A DNA stretch of 64,000 nucleotides from Ancrocorticia sp047501485 (GCA_047501485.1 JAZDRN010000009.1:1-64000), one strand, 5' to 3'. Counted from the stretch's first letter, positions 16,574 through 25,799 are shown. Made by a program: numbers and translations. The notes: a model not told the origin generated them from the letters alone.

Positions 16574-17727
16574 GATGAATACGCCGAATTCTCCTCCACA
16601 TAACCATATGTGAGGTCGTTGGTCAGCAGCCGAACGCTTTCGGTTCCGGCTTTGAGATCGATGGCGATGGTGACGAGGCGCCCTGACATGTCCACCAGCT
16701 CGCGCGGTTCGCCCACGCCGCCATTGCGGCACACCGTCACCCCGTTGATGGAGACATCCACCGCGTTCGCGTCGAAAGGTGCCACTTCCACCGGCACGGT
16801 GCCCAGCGAGGACAGAACGCGGCCCCAGTTCGGATCATTTCCGAACACCGCGCATTTGAGCAGGTTGGAACGGGCGACCGAACGGGCGACAGCCAGCCCC
16901 GCCTGCTGCGAGGATGCCCCCGTCACCTCCACGGCGATATCGTGCGAGGCGCCCTCCGCATCGCGGATGAGCTGCTCGGCCAGGTCCTGGGCCACGCGGG
17001 AGAGGTTGGCGGTGAACTCCCGCTGGTCGGGAACGATCCCGGAGGCTCCGGACGCCATCAGGATGACGGTGTCATTGGTGGACATGCAGCCGTCCGAGTC
17101 GATGCGGTTGAAGGAGTGCTCCATCGCGGTGGCCAGGGCGGTGTCCGCCTGCTCCGAGCTGAGCACGGCATCGGTTGTGAGCACCACGAGCATCGTGGCG
17201 AGCTGTGGAGCGAGCATCCCCGCGCCCTTGGCCATACCGCCGATCGCGTATTCGCCGCTGAAAGCCGCCGTCTTCGGGCGAGTATCCGTGGTCATGATCG
17301 CCTGGGCGGCCTCCGCACCGCCATCTACGGACAGTGTGGAGCAGGCCGATTCGATGCCCGCGCGCACGGCGTCCATGTCCAGCAGCTCCCCGATGAGACC
17401 GGTGGAGCAGATGGCCACCTCACCCGGGGCGACGCCCAGCTGCGCACCGGCGAGATGAGCCGTGGCGACGGTATCCGAATATCCCTGATCGCCGGTACAG
17501 GCGTTGGCGCCTCCCGAATTCAGGACGACGGCGTGCAGCGTCCCATCCTGGACGGCCTGCCGCGTCCATCCCACCGGGGCGGCGAACACGCGATTGAACG
17601 TGGTCACGGCTGCGGCGGCGTATTCGGGCCCGTTGTTGAGGACGACGGCGAAGTCCCGGTTGCCGTTCTGCTTGAGTCCGCAGGCGACACCCGCCGCGGT
17701 GAAACCCTTGGGTGTGGTGACCGTCAC
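16570..17727 (-). CDS. argJ: Glutamate N-acetyltransferase / amino-acid acetyltransferase
   Basis: Recycles the acetyl group from N-acetylornithine to glutamate. This Ntn-like enzyme self-cleaves before the Thr of the motif QLATMLVVLTTDA (about residue 180), which is present, along with NSGGANACTG and the C-terminal GNDPNWGR. 385 aa. Since no argA is seen, recycling is probably the main route. Its ATG overlaps the end of argC by four bases. Whether it is bifunctional (also uses acetyl-CoA) cannot be decided from sequence. Confidence 0.96.
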   Translation of the reverse strand: MTVTTPKGFTAAGVACGLKQNGNRDFAVVLNNGPEYAAAAVTTFNRVFAAPVGWTRQAVQDGTLHAVVLNSGGANACTGDQGYSDTVATAHLAGAQLGVAPGEVAICSTGLIGELLDMDAVRAGIESACSTLSVDGGAEAAQAIMTTDTRPKTAAFSGEYAIGGMAKGAGMLAPQLATMLVVLTTDAVLSSEQADTALATAMEHSFNRIDSDGCMSTNDTVILMASGASGIVPDQREFTANLSRVAQDLAEQLIRDAEGASHDIAVEVTGASSQQAGLAVARSVARSNLLKCAVFGNDPNWGRVLSSLGTVPVEVAPFDANAVDVSINGVTVCRNGGVGEPRELVDMSGRLVTIAIDLKAGTESVRLLTNDLTYGYVEENSAYSS

Positions 17728-18770
17728 GGAGCGACTCCATTCACGTTAAGTCCGGTGACCTCGGGTAGACCGAGTGCAAGATTGAGGGACTGGATCGCGG
17801 CTCCAGCCGTGCCCTTGACGAGATTGTCGATCGCGCAGATCGCGGTGATACGCTCGCCGTCGCGGTCGAGCGTGGCGTGTACCAGCGCGGTGTTGGCTCC
17901 CGTGACCGCAGAGGTTGCGGGGACCGCATCGCTCCAACGCACGAAAGGCTCCCCTGCGTAGGCATCGCGGTAGGCCGCGGTGACATCCTCCGCGGTTGTG
18001 CCCGGTTTGGCGGGCAGGGAGACGGTGGCGAGGATGCCACGCGCCATGGGCACGAGAACGGGCGTGAAGGACAGCGTCGCGATACCCCCTCCGGCAGCCC
18101 GCAGATTCTGGACGATCTCCGGAATGTGGCGATGGGTTCCACCCACACCGTAGGGCAGGGCGCTCGCGAAGGCCTCGGAAGCCATGAGATGCGGCTTCAT
18201 CGCCTTGCCTGCGCCCGAGTAACCCACGGCCAGGCCCGCCACGATCCCCCGGCCTTCGGATATGCCTGCGGCAATGGCGGGCTGGGACGCGAACGTGACG
18301 GCTGAGGCGTTGCAGCCCGGGGCCGCGATACGACTTGCCCCGGAGAGGATCTCGCGCTGGCCGGGGCCGCAGGCGCGCAGCAGCTCGGGCATGCCGTAGC
18401 TCCAGGGCTCGCTGGCCGGGGTTCCGTAGAAGGCCTCCCAGTCCCGGGCGGATTCCAACCGGTGGTCCGCTCCCAGATCCACGATCAGACAGTCCGGATT
18501 GATCGCTTCGATTTCCGCTGTCACCTGCGCCGATGCACCGTGCGGCAGTCCCAGGACGGCCACGTCGGAGTCTGCGAGGACGTGCGGATCGGTCGGCTGA
18601 ACCTGACGATCGGCCAGGGAGCGCAGATGCGGATGGTAGGCACCCAGCTCTCCCCTCGAGGTTCCGGCGCACAGGGCCCCTGCATCGAGGTCCGGGTGAT
18701 CCTGCAAGAGGCGCAGTACCTCTCCGCCCGCGTATCCCGTCGCTCCCGCGACAGCCACCTTCATTGCCAT
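17724..18770 (-). CDS. argC: N-acetyl-gamma-glutamyl-phosphate reductase
   Basis: NADPH-dependent reductase, third step of arginine synthesis. Rossmann motif VAVAGATGYAGGEVLRLL at the N-terminus, catalytic Cys in AAPGCNASAVTFA (about residue 150), and GVGGTHRHIPEI. 348 aa. The ATG at 18770 has no ribosome-binding site but lies seven bases after TATAGT, consistent with leaderless transcription; an ATG six bases further in (MKVAVAG) is the alternative. First gene of the argCJBDRG operon. Confidence 0.96.
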   Translation of the reverse strand: MAMKVAVAGATGYAGGEVLRLLQDHPDLDAGALCAGTSRGELGAYHPHLRSLADRQVQPTDPHVLADSDVAVLGLPHGASAQVTAEIEAINPDCLIVDLGADHRLESARDWEAFYGTPASEPWSYGMPELLRACGPGQREILSGASRIAAPGCNASAVTFASQPAIAAGISEGRGIVAGLAVGYSGAGKAMKPHLMASEAFASALPYGVGGTHRHIPEIVQNLRAAGGGIATLSFTPVLVPMARGILATVSLPAKPGTTAEDVTAAYRDAYAGEPFVRWSDAVPATSAVTGANTALVHATLDRDGERITAICAIDNLVKGTAGAAIQSLNLALGLPEVTGLNVNGVAP

Positions 18771-18771
18771 A

Positions 18772-18795
18772 TGTATAACTATACGCGTTTATGCA
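18772..18795 (-). promoter_or_regulatory. Candidate ArgR box over the argC promoter
   Basis: TGTATAA and TTATGCA form an imperfect inverted repeat around ten bases, next to GTATA-AC-TATAC and the palindrome ATGCAT. TGCAT-type half-sites are typical of actinobacterial ARG boxes. The site overlaps the TATAGT -10 box, so a bound repressor would block transcription. Confidence 0.5.
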
Positions 18796-18843
18796 TTAAT
18801 CAACATTATCCGCCACGGTGCTGTACCCCACAGCAAGAGCGGA

Positions 18844-20403
18844 TCAGCCGGTGGTGGCCAGTCTTCCCACGTCGTCGACGAAACTGCCGTAGTCCTCCAA
18901 GTCGCCGCGCAGAGGTTCAAGGATTCTCTCCCGCGCGGCCGCCGACAATCCCCTGCTCAGCGCGGAGGACACTCTCTTCGATGTCCGCGCGGCCCCGACG
19001 CGCAAGAAGTAGCGCGCGATCAACGCAGCCAGCCATCCCACGAGCAACCCGCCAACGAGCAGGAGGGTGGGAACCGCGACCGGTCCCACCGCCGGGGGCT
19101 CCGGGAACGCGACGCGGAACGCGCCGGTTATCCACAGCGTGAGGAGCCAACCGAGACCCACGACGGCCGCCAAACCGGACAGCCACTGGATTGCCTGGGC
19201 AAGGCTCCACCAAGCGGGGCGGCGCACCTGCACCGTGTCAGAGGAGGCGATGAGCGAATCGGCCGCGTCCACCAGAGATTCGGCGTTCTCCTCGCTGGCG
19301 GCCACCACGTCTCTCCGCCAGGTGCGCGGGAGGTTCTCACTGGCCTGGTGGGCGTAGCGGCGCACACTGGAGCGGGCCAACGATCGCTGACGCTCCAGAG
19401 GGACAAGCACGCGCGAGTTCTGCTGCGCCAACGGATCCGCCCCCTTGCGGCGCATCCATGAGGTGCCCAGCCAACCGGTGGCCCGGATGCCCCGATGAAG
19501 ATAGGAACCCGCGGCGGCCTCGGAGACCACCCGGGCTCCGGAGGCCGCCATCAATGTGGCGGACACCCCGTCGAACGAGGGCGGTTCAGCCGGCGCGAGC
19601 ATTCGTCCCTCCTCGGCGAGAACCTGCTCGGACAGGAGCTGGGCCTGGCGGCGCAGGTCGGCGGCCAGCCGTTTGGCAGCGGCCTGTTTCGTCGCCGCGG
19701 CGCTCCGTATCCTACGACGCAGCTCCTCGATGCCCTCCCCTTGCACTGCCGAGGTCACGACGACCTCCGCGCTGACGCCATCGGCCTGCAGCAGGGAGTC
19801 GAGGTAGCGCAGCACGCGCGGGCGCTCCTGCGCATCGATGGTGTCGATCTGGTTCAGGACGATGAGCATGGCGCCCGAGTGCTCACGGAGCAGGCGCAGA
19901 TAATCCTCGTGCAACACGGCATCGGCGTACTTCTGCGGGTCCAGGACCCACACGACGACGTCGGCGCGTTCGATCAGGCGCTCGGAGAGCACCCGGTTGT
20001 GGTGTTCGGTGGAATCGATGTCCGGAAGGTCGACCAGCACCAGCTGAGAATCCGGATGCGAGGGGATCGAGGAGACGACCCTCCGCTGCTTGATCTCGAG
20101 CCAATCGAGAAGTCCGCCGACCTCTCCACCGGAGACGGCCAGGGTCTGCGATGTCGTGGGCCGGATAGCGCTCACGGAGGCGACATCGGCGCCCGCGACA
20201 GCGTTGACCAGAGAGGACTTGCCCGATCCGGTGGCGCCGGCGAAGACGACGACGGTGTGTTCCATACCCTCAGAACGCCTCCCCCGGATCTTCTCCAAGA
20301 GATCGCGCGCATCGCGCACCGTGGCCGAGGGCAGGTGATCCTCACAGATCGAAAGGGTGTGTTCAAGAGTCAGAATGCCTTCGGGCAGTGTCAGGCCGCT
20401 CAT
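18844..20403 (-). CDS. Dynamin/YfjP-like membrane GTPase (second of a pair)
   Basis: A 519-aa GTPase. G1 is GATGSGKSSLVNA (about residue 55), the G2 Thr lies in SAIRPTTSQ, G3 is DLPDIDS and G4 is the NKxD variant NQID (LIVLNQIDTI). Two hydrophobic segments near the C-terminus (WLSGLAAVVGLGWLLTLWI and LLLVGGLLVGWLAALIA) suggest membrane anchoring. The ATG at 20403 overlaps the stop of the upstream paralogue (ATGA). The pair shares the SAIRPTT switch and probably arose by duplication. Bacterial dynamin-like proteins often act in pairs on membranes; that role is inferred. Exact function unknown. Confidence 0.85.
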   Translation of the reverse strand: MSGLTLPEGILTLEHTLSICEDHLPSATVRDARDLLEKIRGRRSEGMEHTVVVFAGATGSGKSSLVNAVAGADVASVSAIRPTTSQTLAVSGGEVGGLLDWLEIKQRRVVSSIPSHPDSQLVLVDLPDIDSTEHHNRVLSERLIERADVVVWVLDPQKYADAVLHEDYLRLLREHSGAMLIVLNQIDTIDAQERPRVLRYLDSLLQADGVSAEVVVTSAVQGEGIEELRRRIRSAAATKQAAAKRLAADLRRQAQLLSEQVLAEEGRMLAPAEPPSFDGVSATLMAASGARVVSEAAAGSYLHRGIRATGWLGTSWMRRKGADPLAQQNSRVLVPLERQRSLARSSVRRYAHQASENLPRTWRRDVVAASEENAESLVDAADSLIASSDTVQVRRPAWWSLAQAIQWLSGLAAVVGLGWLLTLWITGAFRVAFPEPPAVGPVAVPTLLLVGGLLVGWLAALIARYFLRVGAARTSKRVSSALSRGLSAAARERILEPLRGDLEDYGSFVDDVGRLATTG

Positions 20404-22175
20404 TGGCTCTGCTCCTTTCCTCGAGCCGTCCGCGCCGTGGCGAAACTCCGCGCGATCTCCTCTCGCGTCGTCTCGTCGATCTCCAGGACGTCGAGGCATT
20501 CCTGGAAGGGCCGCGTGTCGTCCGCCAGGAATCGGCGGGTACGGTCCAAGAGATCCGCCTTGGCCTGGGATGTCATCCTGCGCACCGCGTCATCCCCGAA
20601 GACGGCTTCCAAGACTCGTTGGGCCACGACAGCGGTACCACCTGCCACCGCGACCTCGCCGCCGGTCAATCCCGCGGTGGAGGCGAAGATGACGATCATC
20701 AGCGCCGCACCCACAACGTTCACGCCGACCGAGAGCACCCGGGCGGTGGATTTCTTGTCGCGACCGGTGGACGAGACCATCTCGACGAGGCCGCGCTGCC
20801 ACTCTTGTACGGTCCGGGCCGCCGCGGCCTCGCGTTCTTCAGGCGAGCGCAGGCTCATGTGGGCCGCGGTCAGCACGCTGACGGCCTCAGGGCGGGAAAG
20901 CCACTCGTCCTCGATCGTGGCCAGGGCATCCTCGGCGCGGGCGACCAACATCGTCAGCAGGGAGTCCTCCACAGCCTCGCCGACACCGGTCGCGGTCACG
21001 GTGGAGGACCGGCCACGGAACCAACCGCCGACCTTATCGCGCAGGGAGGCCACGCCGCTCTCCAGCTTGCGCATCCACTCCCCTGTGCCGACGATCTCCT
21101 GCCAGCGGGCCAGCACCTCACCGCGCAGCATGGTGCCGTCATCGATGGAGTTCTTGACGGCCGTCTCCGCCGCCTCGAAGGCGCGCGCGAGCTCGTCCTC
21201 CATTCGCGATCGCATGGCGAGCTGTTCGTCCATGGCTCCCAGGATGTCGCTCTCGCGTGCCAGCAGGGCATCCATAGCCCCGCCGAGGGTTTGCCGCGCC
21301 ACCGACGCCCGAGACGCGGAGTCCTCGGCGATCCCGGCCAGCCAAAGGCGCAGCGCCTCGATGTTCGCGGCGGGAATGAAGCCATCCTCGTCAAGAGCCT
21401 CGGAGACCACGAAAAGCGGTGCGGCGCCCAAGCCGTGTTCGGCCAGACGGCGCGAGAGATCGGGGCGGATCTGTGCGCCGACCCCGGCGGGCACCCGATT
21501 GAGGATCACCGCCATCACGATATTGCGCCGCGCTGCCTCGTCCAGCAGGGCCCACGGGATCGCGTCCGAGTAACGCGCCGCCGTCGTCACGAAGATCCAC
21601 AGGTCGGCCGCCGCTAGCAGCTGGGCAGCCAGACGCCGGTTCTCCTCCACCACGGAATCGATGTCCGGAGAGTCGAGAAGCGCCAGGCTCTCCGGGATCC
21701 CCGCGCTGGAGGCCAGCCGCAGCTCGCCATGCGCGCTTGCGGAGATAGCGTCGTTCGAGTCGCCGGTCTCGCTGCCTTGGCCCTCGGAGCGATCCTCTCC
21801 GCTGACCCGGGCCAATCCCGGCAGCACCCGCTGAGAACCGAACCACTTGCCCTCCTGTGGCGCATGCACCAGCAGAGGACGCCTGGTGGTAGGGCGAATA
21901 GCGCTGGAGGATGCCACGTGCTCGCGAATGAGCGAGTTGACCAGGAGCGATTTCCCGGAGCCGGTGGGGCCTCCCACGACGGCGAGCAGCGGCGCGTCCA
22001 GCGAAGCGTAGCGGGGCAGGATGTAGTCTTCCAGTTGGTGAATGAGGTCGGCGCAAGCCTCCCTACCCGCCTCCGCGTGAGGCCCCGAGAGGGGGAACTG
22101 CGCCGTCTGGAGTGCGGAACACAGTTGACGCAGACTCGCCCCCGTGTCCGGCTCGTTCACAACCGGAATACTCAT
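20400..22175 (-). CDS. Dynamin/YfjP-like GTPase (first of a pair)
   Basis: A 591-aa paralogue. G1 is GGPTGSGKSLLVNSL (about residue 65), G2 Thr in SAIRPTTRRP, G3 DSPDIDS; the G4 position reads ILNRVP instead of NKxD, so guanine specificity may be altered. A helical middle domain with Glu/Arg-rich segments is followed by a hydrophobic stretch (VGAALMIVIFASTAGLTGG) that could insert in membrane, then a charged tail. The ATG at 22175 overlaps the hisS stop (ATGA) and follows GAGGG. Three genes hisS and the two GTPases are thus translationally coupled. Not recognisable as Era, Der or other ribosome GTPases. Confidence 0.83.
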   Translation of the reverse strand: MSIPVVNEPDTGASLRQLCSALQTAQFPLSGPHAEAGREACADLIHQLEDYILPRYASLDAPLLAVVGGPTGSGKSLLVNSLIREHVASSSAIRPTTRRPLLVHAPQEGKWFGSQRVLPGLARVSGEDRSEGQGSETGDSNDAISASAHGELRLASSAGIPESLALLDSPDIDSVVEENRRLAAQLLAAADLWIFVTTAARYSDAIPWALLDEAARRNIVMAVILNRVPAGVGAQIRPDLSRRLAEHGLGAAPLFVVSEALDEDGFIPAANIEALRLWLAGIAEDSASRASVARQTLGGAMDALLARESDILGAMDEQLAMRSRMEDELARAFEAAETAVKNSIDDGTMLRGEVLARWQEIVGTGEWMRKLESGVASLRDKVGGWFRGRSSTVTATGVGEAVEDSLLTMLVARAEDALATIEDEWLSRPEAVSVLTAAHMSLRSPEEREAAAARTVQEWQRGLVEMVSSTGRDKKSTARVLSVGVNVVGAALMIVIFASTAGLTGGEVAVAGGTAVVAQRVLEAVFGDDAVRRMTSQAKADLLDRTRRFLADDTRPFQECLDVLEIDETTREEIARSFATARTARGKEQSQ

Positions 22176-23500
22176 AGACCCTCGTTCAACCCGGGGTAAA
22201 GATCCTCTGCCGGAGGCTGCCACGTGGTCGGATCCGCCGCCACCTGCTCTCCCGAGCGAATATCCTTTACCTGTTCGCCTTCCTCTGTAGTAAACCAGAC
22301 AAATGGGATTCCGCGGCGATCAGCGAAGCGAATCTGCTTGCCGAACTTCTGAGAACCGGGCGAGACGTCGCTGGCGATGCCCCTGCGGCGCAATGCCATG
22401 GCCGTTTGTTCGGCGTGGCGGCGCTCATCTTCGCTGTTCACGGCGACGAGCACGCATGTGGGAACCTTGCGGCTGGGGGTCACCAGGCCCTTCGCCAGCA
22501 CTCGGGAGACGATGCGGGAGACCCCGATGGACAGGCCGACGCCGGGATATGTGCGCTTGCCGTCGCTCACGAGCGAATCGTAGCGCCCTCCCGAGCACAC
22601 CGAGCCGAGATCCTCGTGGCCGATCATCGTGGACTCGAACACCGACCCCGTGTAGTAGTCCAGGCCGCGGGCGATGCGCAGATCTGCGACGACGGAGCCG
22701 GGCAGCAGCTCGTTGGCGCCCTCGATGAGTGCCACGAGCTCCTCCAGTCCCTCGTCGAGCATCTGCGAGGTGTGCCCCAGGGCGCGGATCCTATCCGCCA
22801 CGGAGGCGTCCGTGCCCGAGATCTCGGCCAAGGCGAGAGCCAGTTCAGCCTGACGCTCGCTCGCGCCGACGCCCTCGGCCAGCATCTCGACCACTGCGCC
22901 CGCCCCGACCTTGTCGAGCTTATCGACGATGCGGAGGGTCTCGGCCACGTCCTCGATGCCGATGGCCTCGTAGAAGCCCTGCGCCACCTTGCGGTTCGAG
23001 GCGCGCACGACAACGCGCGGGATCGGCAGCTTGCCGAGCGCGTCGACCATGACCAACGGAAGCTCGATCTCGTGGTGGAAGGCGAGAGTGTCCGCGCCGA
23101 TGACGTCGACGTCCGCCTGGACGAACTCGCGGAAGCGACCGTCCTGGGGACGCTCTCCGCGCCAGACCTTCTGAATCTGATAGCGCTTGAAGGGAAAATC
23201 CAGCTTCCCGGCGTGCTCCAGAACGTAGCGCGCCAGCGGGACCGTCAGATCGAAATGCAGCCCGAGTTCCGCATCCTGCGCGTCCCCGCCCTGCAGTCGA
23301 TTGAGAAGGTAGACCTCTTTGGAGGTCTCGCCCTTGCGAAGCAGCTGGTCGAGGGGTTCGGCGGCACGCGTCTCGATCCCGGAGAACCCATGCAGCTCGA
23401 AAGTCTGACGCAGCGTGTCCAGGATGCCTTGCTCAACGATGCGGCCATCGGGAAGCCACTCGGGGAAACCGGAAAGGGGGGCGATCTTCATAAGGGCCAT
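22172..23500 (-). CDS. hisS: Histidyl-tRNA synthetase
   Basis: Class II synthetase charging tRNA-His. Motif 2 region with YQIQKVWRGERPQDGRFREF, and the histidine-specific motif RGLDYYTGSVFE (about residue 280), then a C-terminal anticodon-binding domain. 442 aa. The ATG at 23500 gives MALMKIAPLSGFPEWLP; the ATG nine bases later is an alternative. First gene of an operon with the two GTPase genes. No T-box or other leader was seen in the 67 bases upstream. Confidence 0.96.
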   Translation of the reverse strand: MALMKIAPLSGFPEWLPDGRIVEQGILDTLRQTFELHGFSGIETRAAEPLDQLLRKGETSKEVYLLNRLQGGDAQDAELGLHFDLTVPLARYVLEHAGKLDFPFKRYQIQKVWRGERPQDGRFREFVQADVDVIGADTLAFHHEIELPLVMVDALGKLPIPRVVVRASNRKVAQGFYEAIGIEDVAETLRIVDKLDKVGAGAVVEMLAEGVGASERQAELALALAEISGTDASVADRIRALGHTSQMLDEGLEELVALIEGANELLPGSVVADLRIARGLDYYTGSVFESTMIGHEDLGSVCSGGRYDSLVSDGKRTYPGVGLSIGVSRIVSRVLAKGLVTPSRKVPTCVLVAVNSEDERRHAEQTAMALRRRGIASDVSPGSQKFGKQIRFADRRGIPFVWFTTEEGEQVKDIRSGEQVAADPTTWQPPAEDLYPGLNEGL

Positions 23501-23543
23501 TGTTCCACGATCGACCCCTTTTCCTCATCTTGAGACACGGTTC

Positions 23544-23567
23544 GGGCGGTCGGGCATACGCCCGCCC
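23544..23567 (-). terminator. Possible terminator hairpin after the MBL hydrolase gene
   Basis: GGGCGG/CCGCCC with an inner CGGGC-ATAC-GCCCG stem directly follows the stop of the hydrolase gene. No T-run follows, so it is a weak call. Confidence 0.4.
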
Positions 23568-24299
23568 TCAGCCGCCGAGCAGGGCCTGGCGCAGGTAAGG
23601 GGAGTGACGCAGTTCCCGCCCCATCGTCGACGGCGCCCCGTGCCCGGGAAAGAAGACGGTGGCCGGCGGAATCGTCTCGGCGAGCAAGCGCAGGGAGGCC
23701 ATGGCGGCTTCGGGGTCCGATCCCGGGAGGTCTGTGCGCCCTACCCCATCGCGGAACAGGACATCGCCCGAGAGCATGAGGTCTTCTCCGAACGAGCCCT
23801 CGGGAAGATGCACCGCCTCACGATCCTGACAAATCGATCCCGAGAGCAGGAAGACGCTCGATCCCTCGGAGTGTCCCGGCGTCGCGATCGCACGGATACG
23901 GATTCCCGGCACGATCTGCATGCCCTCCCCCTCGAAGTACGCGGCGGGCAGCGCCTCGGCCCGGCTCGGCCTGGCCCACTCGTGCCCCGAGTACGAGACG
24001 AAGAATTCTGTGAAGGCCGCGGTATAGATGGCCGGGTCGTCCAAACGGTACATATCGGGTTCGGGCAGATAGACGACGGCGTCGTCGCCCGCAACAACAC
24101 CCGAATCCCAGACGTGATCGGCGTGCCCGTGCGTGCACAGGACCGCCCCCAATGCCAGCCCCCGTGCGTGCAATGCCTCGCGAACCCACGCCGCGGAACC
24201 CGCTCCGGGATCTACAACCAGCGCTTTCTTCGCCGTTTCGTCGCAAAGAATGTAACAATTGGCCTCAATGAGTGTCTCGGAGTAGCGCAAGAAGATCAT
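23568..24299 (-). CDS. Metallo-beta-lactamase-fold hydrolase (glyoxalase II-like)
   Basis: A 243-aa soluble hydrolase with the metal-binding motif THGHADHVWDSG (HxHxDH, about residue 60), ATPGHSEGS with the next His ligand, LSGDVLFRDGVGR with the bridging Asp, and the C-terminal FPGHG. This is the pattern of hydroxyacylglutathione-hydrolase-like proteins; in an actinobacterium, which uses mycothiol, the real thiol ester may be a mycothiol conjugate. Located between hisS and the divergent DUF349 gene, a neighbourhood I recall from other actinobacteria, sometimes with rel close by. Confidence 0.85.
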   Translation of the reverse strand: MIFLRYSETLIEANCYILCDETAKKALVVDPGAGSAAWVREALHARGLALGAVLCTHGHADHVWDSGVVAGDDAVVYLPEPDMYRLDDPAIYTAAFTEFFVSYSGHEWARPSRAEALPAAYFEGEGMQIVPGIRIRAIATPGHSEGSSVFLLSGSICQDREAVHLPEGSFGEDLMLSGDVLFRDGVGRTDLPGSDPEAAMASLRLLAETIPPATVFFPGHGAPSTMGRELRHSPYLRQALLGG

Positions 24300-24429
24300 G
24301 GCTTCACGCTATATCGCAAGATCGACAAGCGCTATTCGCCGTGCCTCAGGGTCTGCAAAACATCGTAGACTGTTGGCAAGTTCGTTTCACACGGTGCCTG
24401 GGCGCACCGTCTCCACCAAGGAGCACCTG

Positions 24430-25782
24430 ATGAGTGAGTCCACTCCCACCCCCAAGCCGAAGCCGCGTCCGATCCCTCGTCCCCGACCGGCAGCTCCTGC
24501 CGCTCCAGCGGCACCCGCTCCGGCGCCCATCGACCAGGCCGCAGCCGCTCAGGCCGCCGCCTGGGGCCGGGTGGACAGCGAGGGCAATGTGTGGCTTCGC
24601 TCCGACGAGGGAGAGCGCGTCGTCGGCCAGTACGCCGCCGGCGGTTCGGCCGAGGATGCGCTGAGCCTGTACGTTCGCCGCTACCTCGATCTGGCCGCGC
24701 AGATCACCCTGCTGGAATCGCGCGTCGAGAACATCAGCCCCGAGGAAGCCACCGCCTCGCTCAAGACGCTCGACGGCCAGCTCGTCGAACCCGCGGTGGT
24801 CGGCGATGTCGAGGCTCTGCGTACCCGTGTCTCCGAGCTGAAGGAACGCGTCACCGCCCGAGCCGCCGAAGCCTCCGTCAAGCGCGAGGAGGCACGCGCC
24901 GCCGCCATCGCGGAGCGCACCGCCCTCATCGAGCGCGCGGAAGCCATCGCCAACACTGATCCGGCCAAGATCCACTGGCGCAACTCCCGCGACGAGCTGG
25001 GGCAGATCTTCGAACAGTGGAAGGACGCCCAGCGCACCGGCCCGCGCATCGACCGTCCCACCGAGGAGGGGCTGTGGCAGCGCTACTCCAAGGCGCGCAG
25101 CCAGTTCGACCGGATGCGCAGGCAGCATTTCGCCGCTCTGGAATCCGAACGCTCGGAGGTGGTTGCACGCAAGAACGCGCTGATCGCCAGGGCGGAGGCG
25201 ATCTCCGACTCCACTGATTGGAACGCCACGGCCGGCGATTTCCGCGCGCTCATGGACGAATGGCGTCAGGCGGGCCATGCGGCTCGCAAGGAGGACGACA
25301 AGCTGTGGGAGCGCTTCCGCTCCGCCCAGCAGAAGTTCTTCGACGCCCGTTCCGCCCACTTCGCGGCCCGCGACGCGGAGTTCAACGACAATCTGCAGGC
25401 CAAGCTCGATCTCATCGCCGAGGCGGAGGAACTGCTTCCGGTGAAGAACCTCGAGGCCGCTCGTTCGGCGCTGCATGAGATCCAGGACCGCTGGGAGGCC
25501 ATCGGGATGGTGCCGCGCGCCGACATCAGCCGCACCGAGGGCCGCCTGCGTCAGATCGAGGAGGCCATCCGCAATGCGGAGGCTGAGAAGTGGCGTCGCA
25601 GTGATCCGCAGAAGAAGCAGCGCTCGGACGGCATGGCCGCCCAGCTGGAGCACCTGATCGCCGAGCTGGATGCGGAGATCGCCGCGGCCGAGGCCGCGGG
25701 CAACGAGCAGAAGGTCGCGGAGCTCAAGGACGATCGCGCCGCACGCCAGGCTTGGCTGGATCAGGTCACCAAGGACCTGTAG
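24430..25782 (+). CDS. DUF349 coiled-coil protein
   Basis: A 450-aa protein. Residues 1-40 are Pro/Ala-rich with a PKPKPRPIPRPRP run; the rest is largely alpha-helical with repeated DUF349 units showing the pattern F..LM.EW...G and LWERFR.AQ..FF.AR..HF (e.g. LWQRYSKARSQFDRMRRQHF and LWERFRSAQQKFFDARSAHF). Function is not established. The ATG at 24430 follows AAGGAG with a 6-base spacer; the open frame extends to 24298 without support. Divergent from the MBL hydrolase and ended by a very strong terminator. Confidence 0.88.
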   Translation: MSESTPTPKPKPRPIPRPRPAAPAAPAAPAPAPIDQAAAAQAAAWGRVDSEGNVWLRSDEGERVVGQYAAGGSAEDALSLYVRRYLDLAAQITLLESRVENISPEEATASLKTLDGQLVEPAVVGDVEALRTRVSELKERVTARAAEASVKREEARAAAIAERTALIERAEAIANTDPAKIHWRNSRDELGQIFEQWKDAQRTGPRIDRPTEEGLWQRYSKARSQFDRMRRQHFAALESERSEVVARKNALIARAEAISDSTDWNATAGDFRALMDEWRQAGHAARKEDDKLWERFRSAQQKFFDARSAHFAARDAEFNDNLQAKLDLIAEAEELLPVKNLEAARSALHEIQDRWEAIGMVPRADISRTEGRLRQIEEAIRNAEAEKWRRSDPQKKQRSDGMAAQLEHLIAELDAEIAAAEAAGNEQKVAELKDDRAARQAWLDQVTKDL

Positions 25783-25799
25783 GCATCTCGTCCACAGAT

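Noticed and set aside
19495..21573. 692-codon open frame on the plus strand across the GTPase genes
   Set aside because: Antisense shadow; the minus-strand GTPases have clear motifs and coupled starts and stops.
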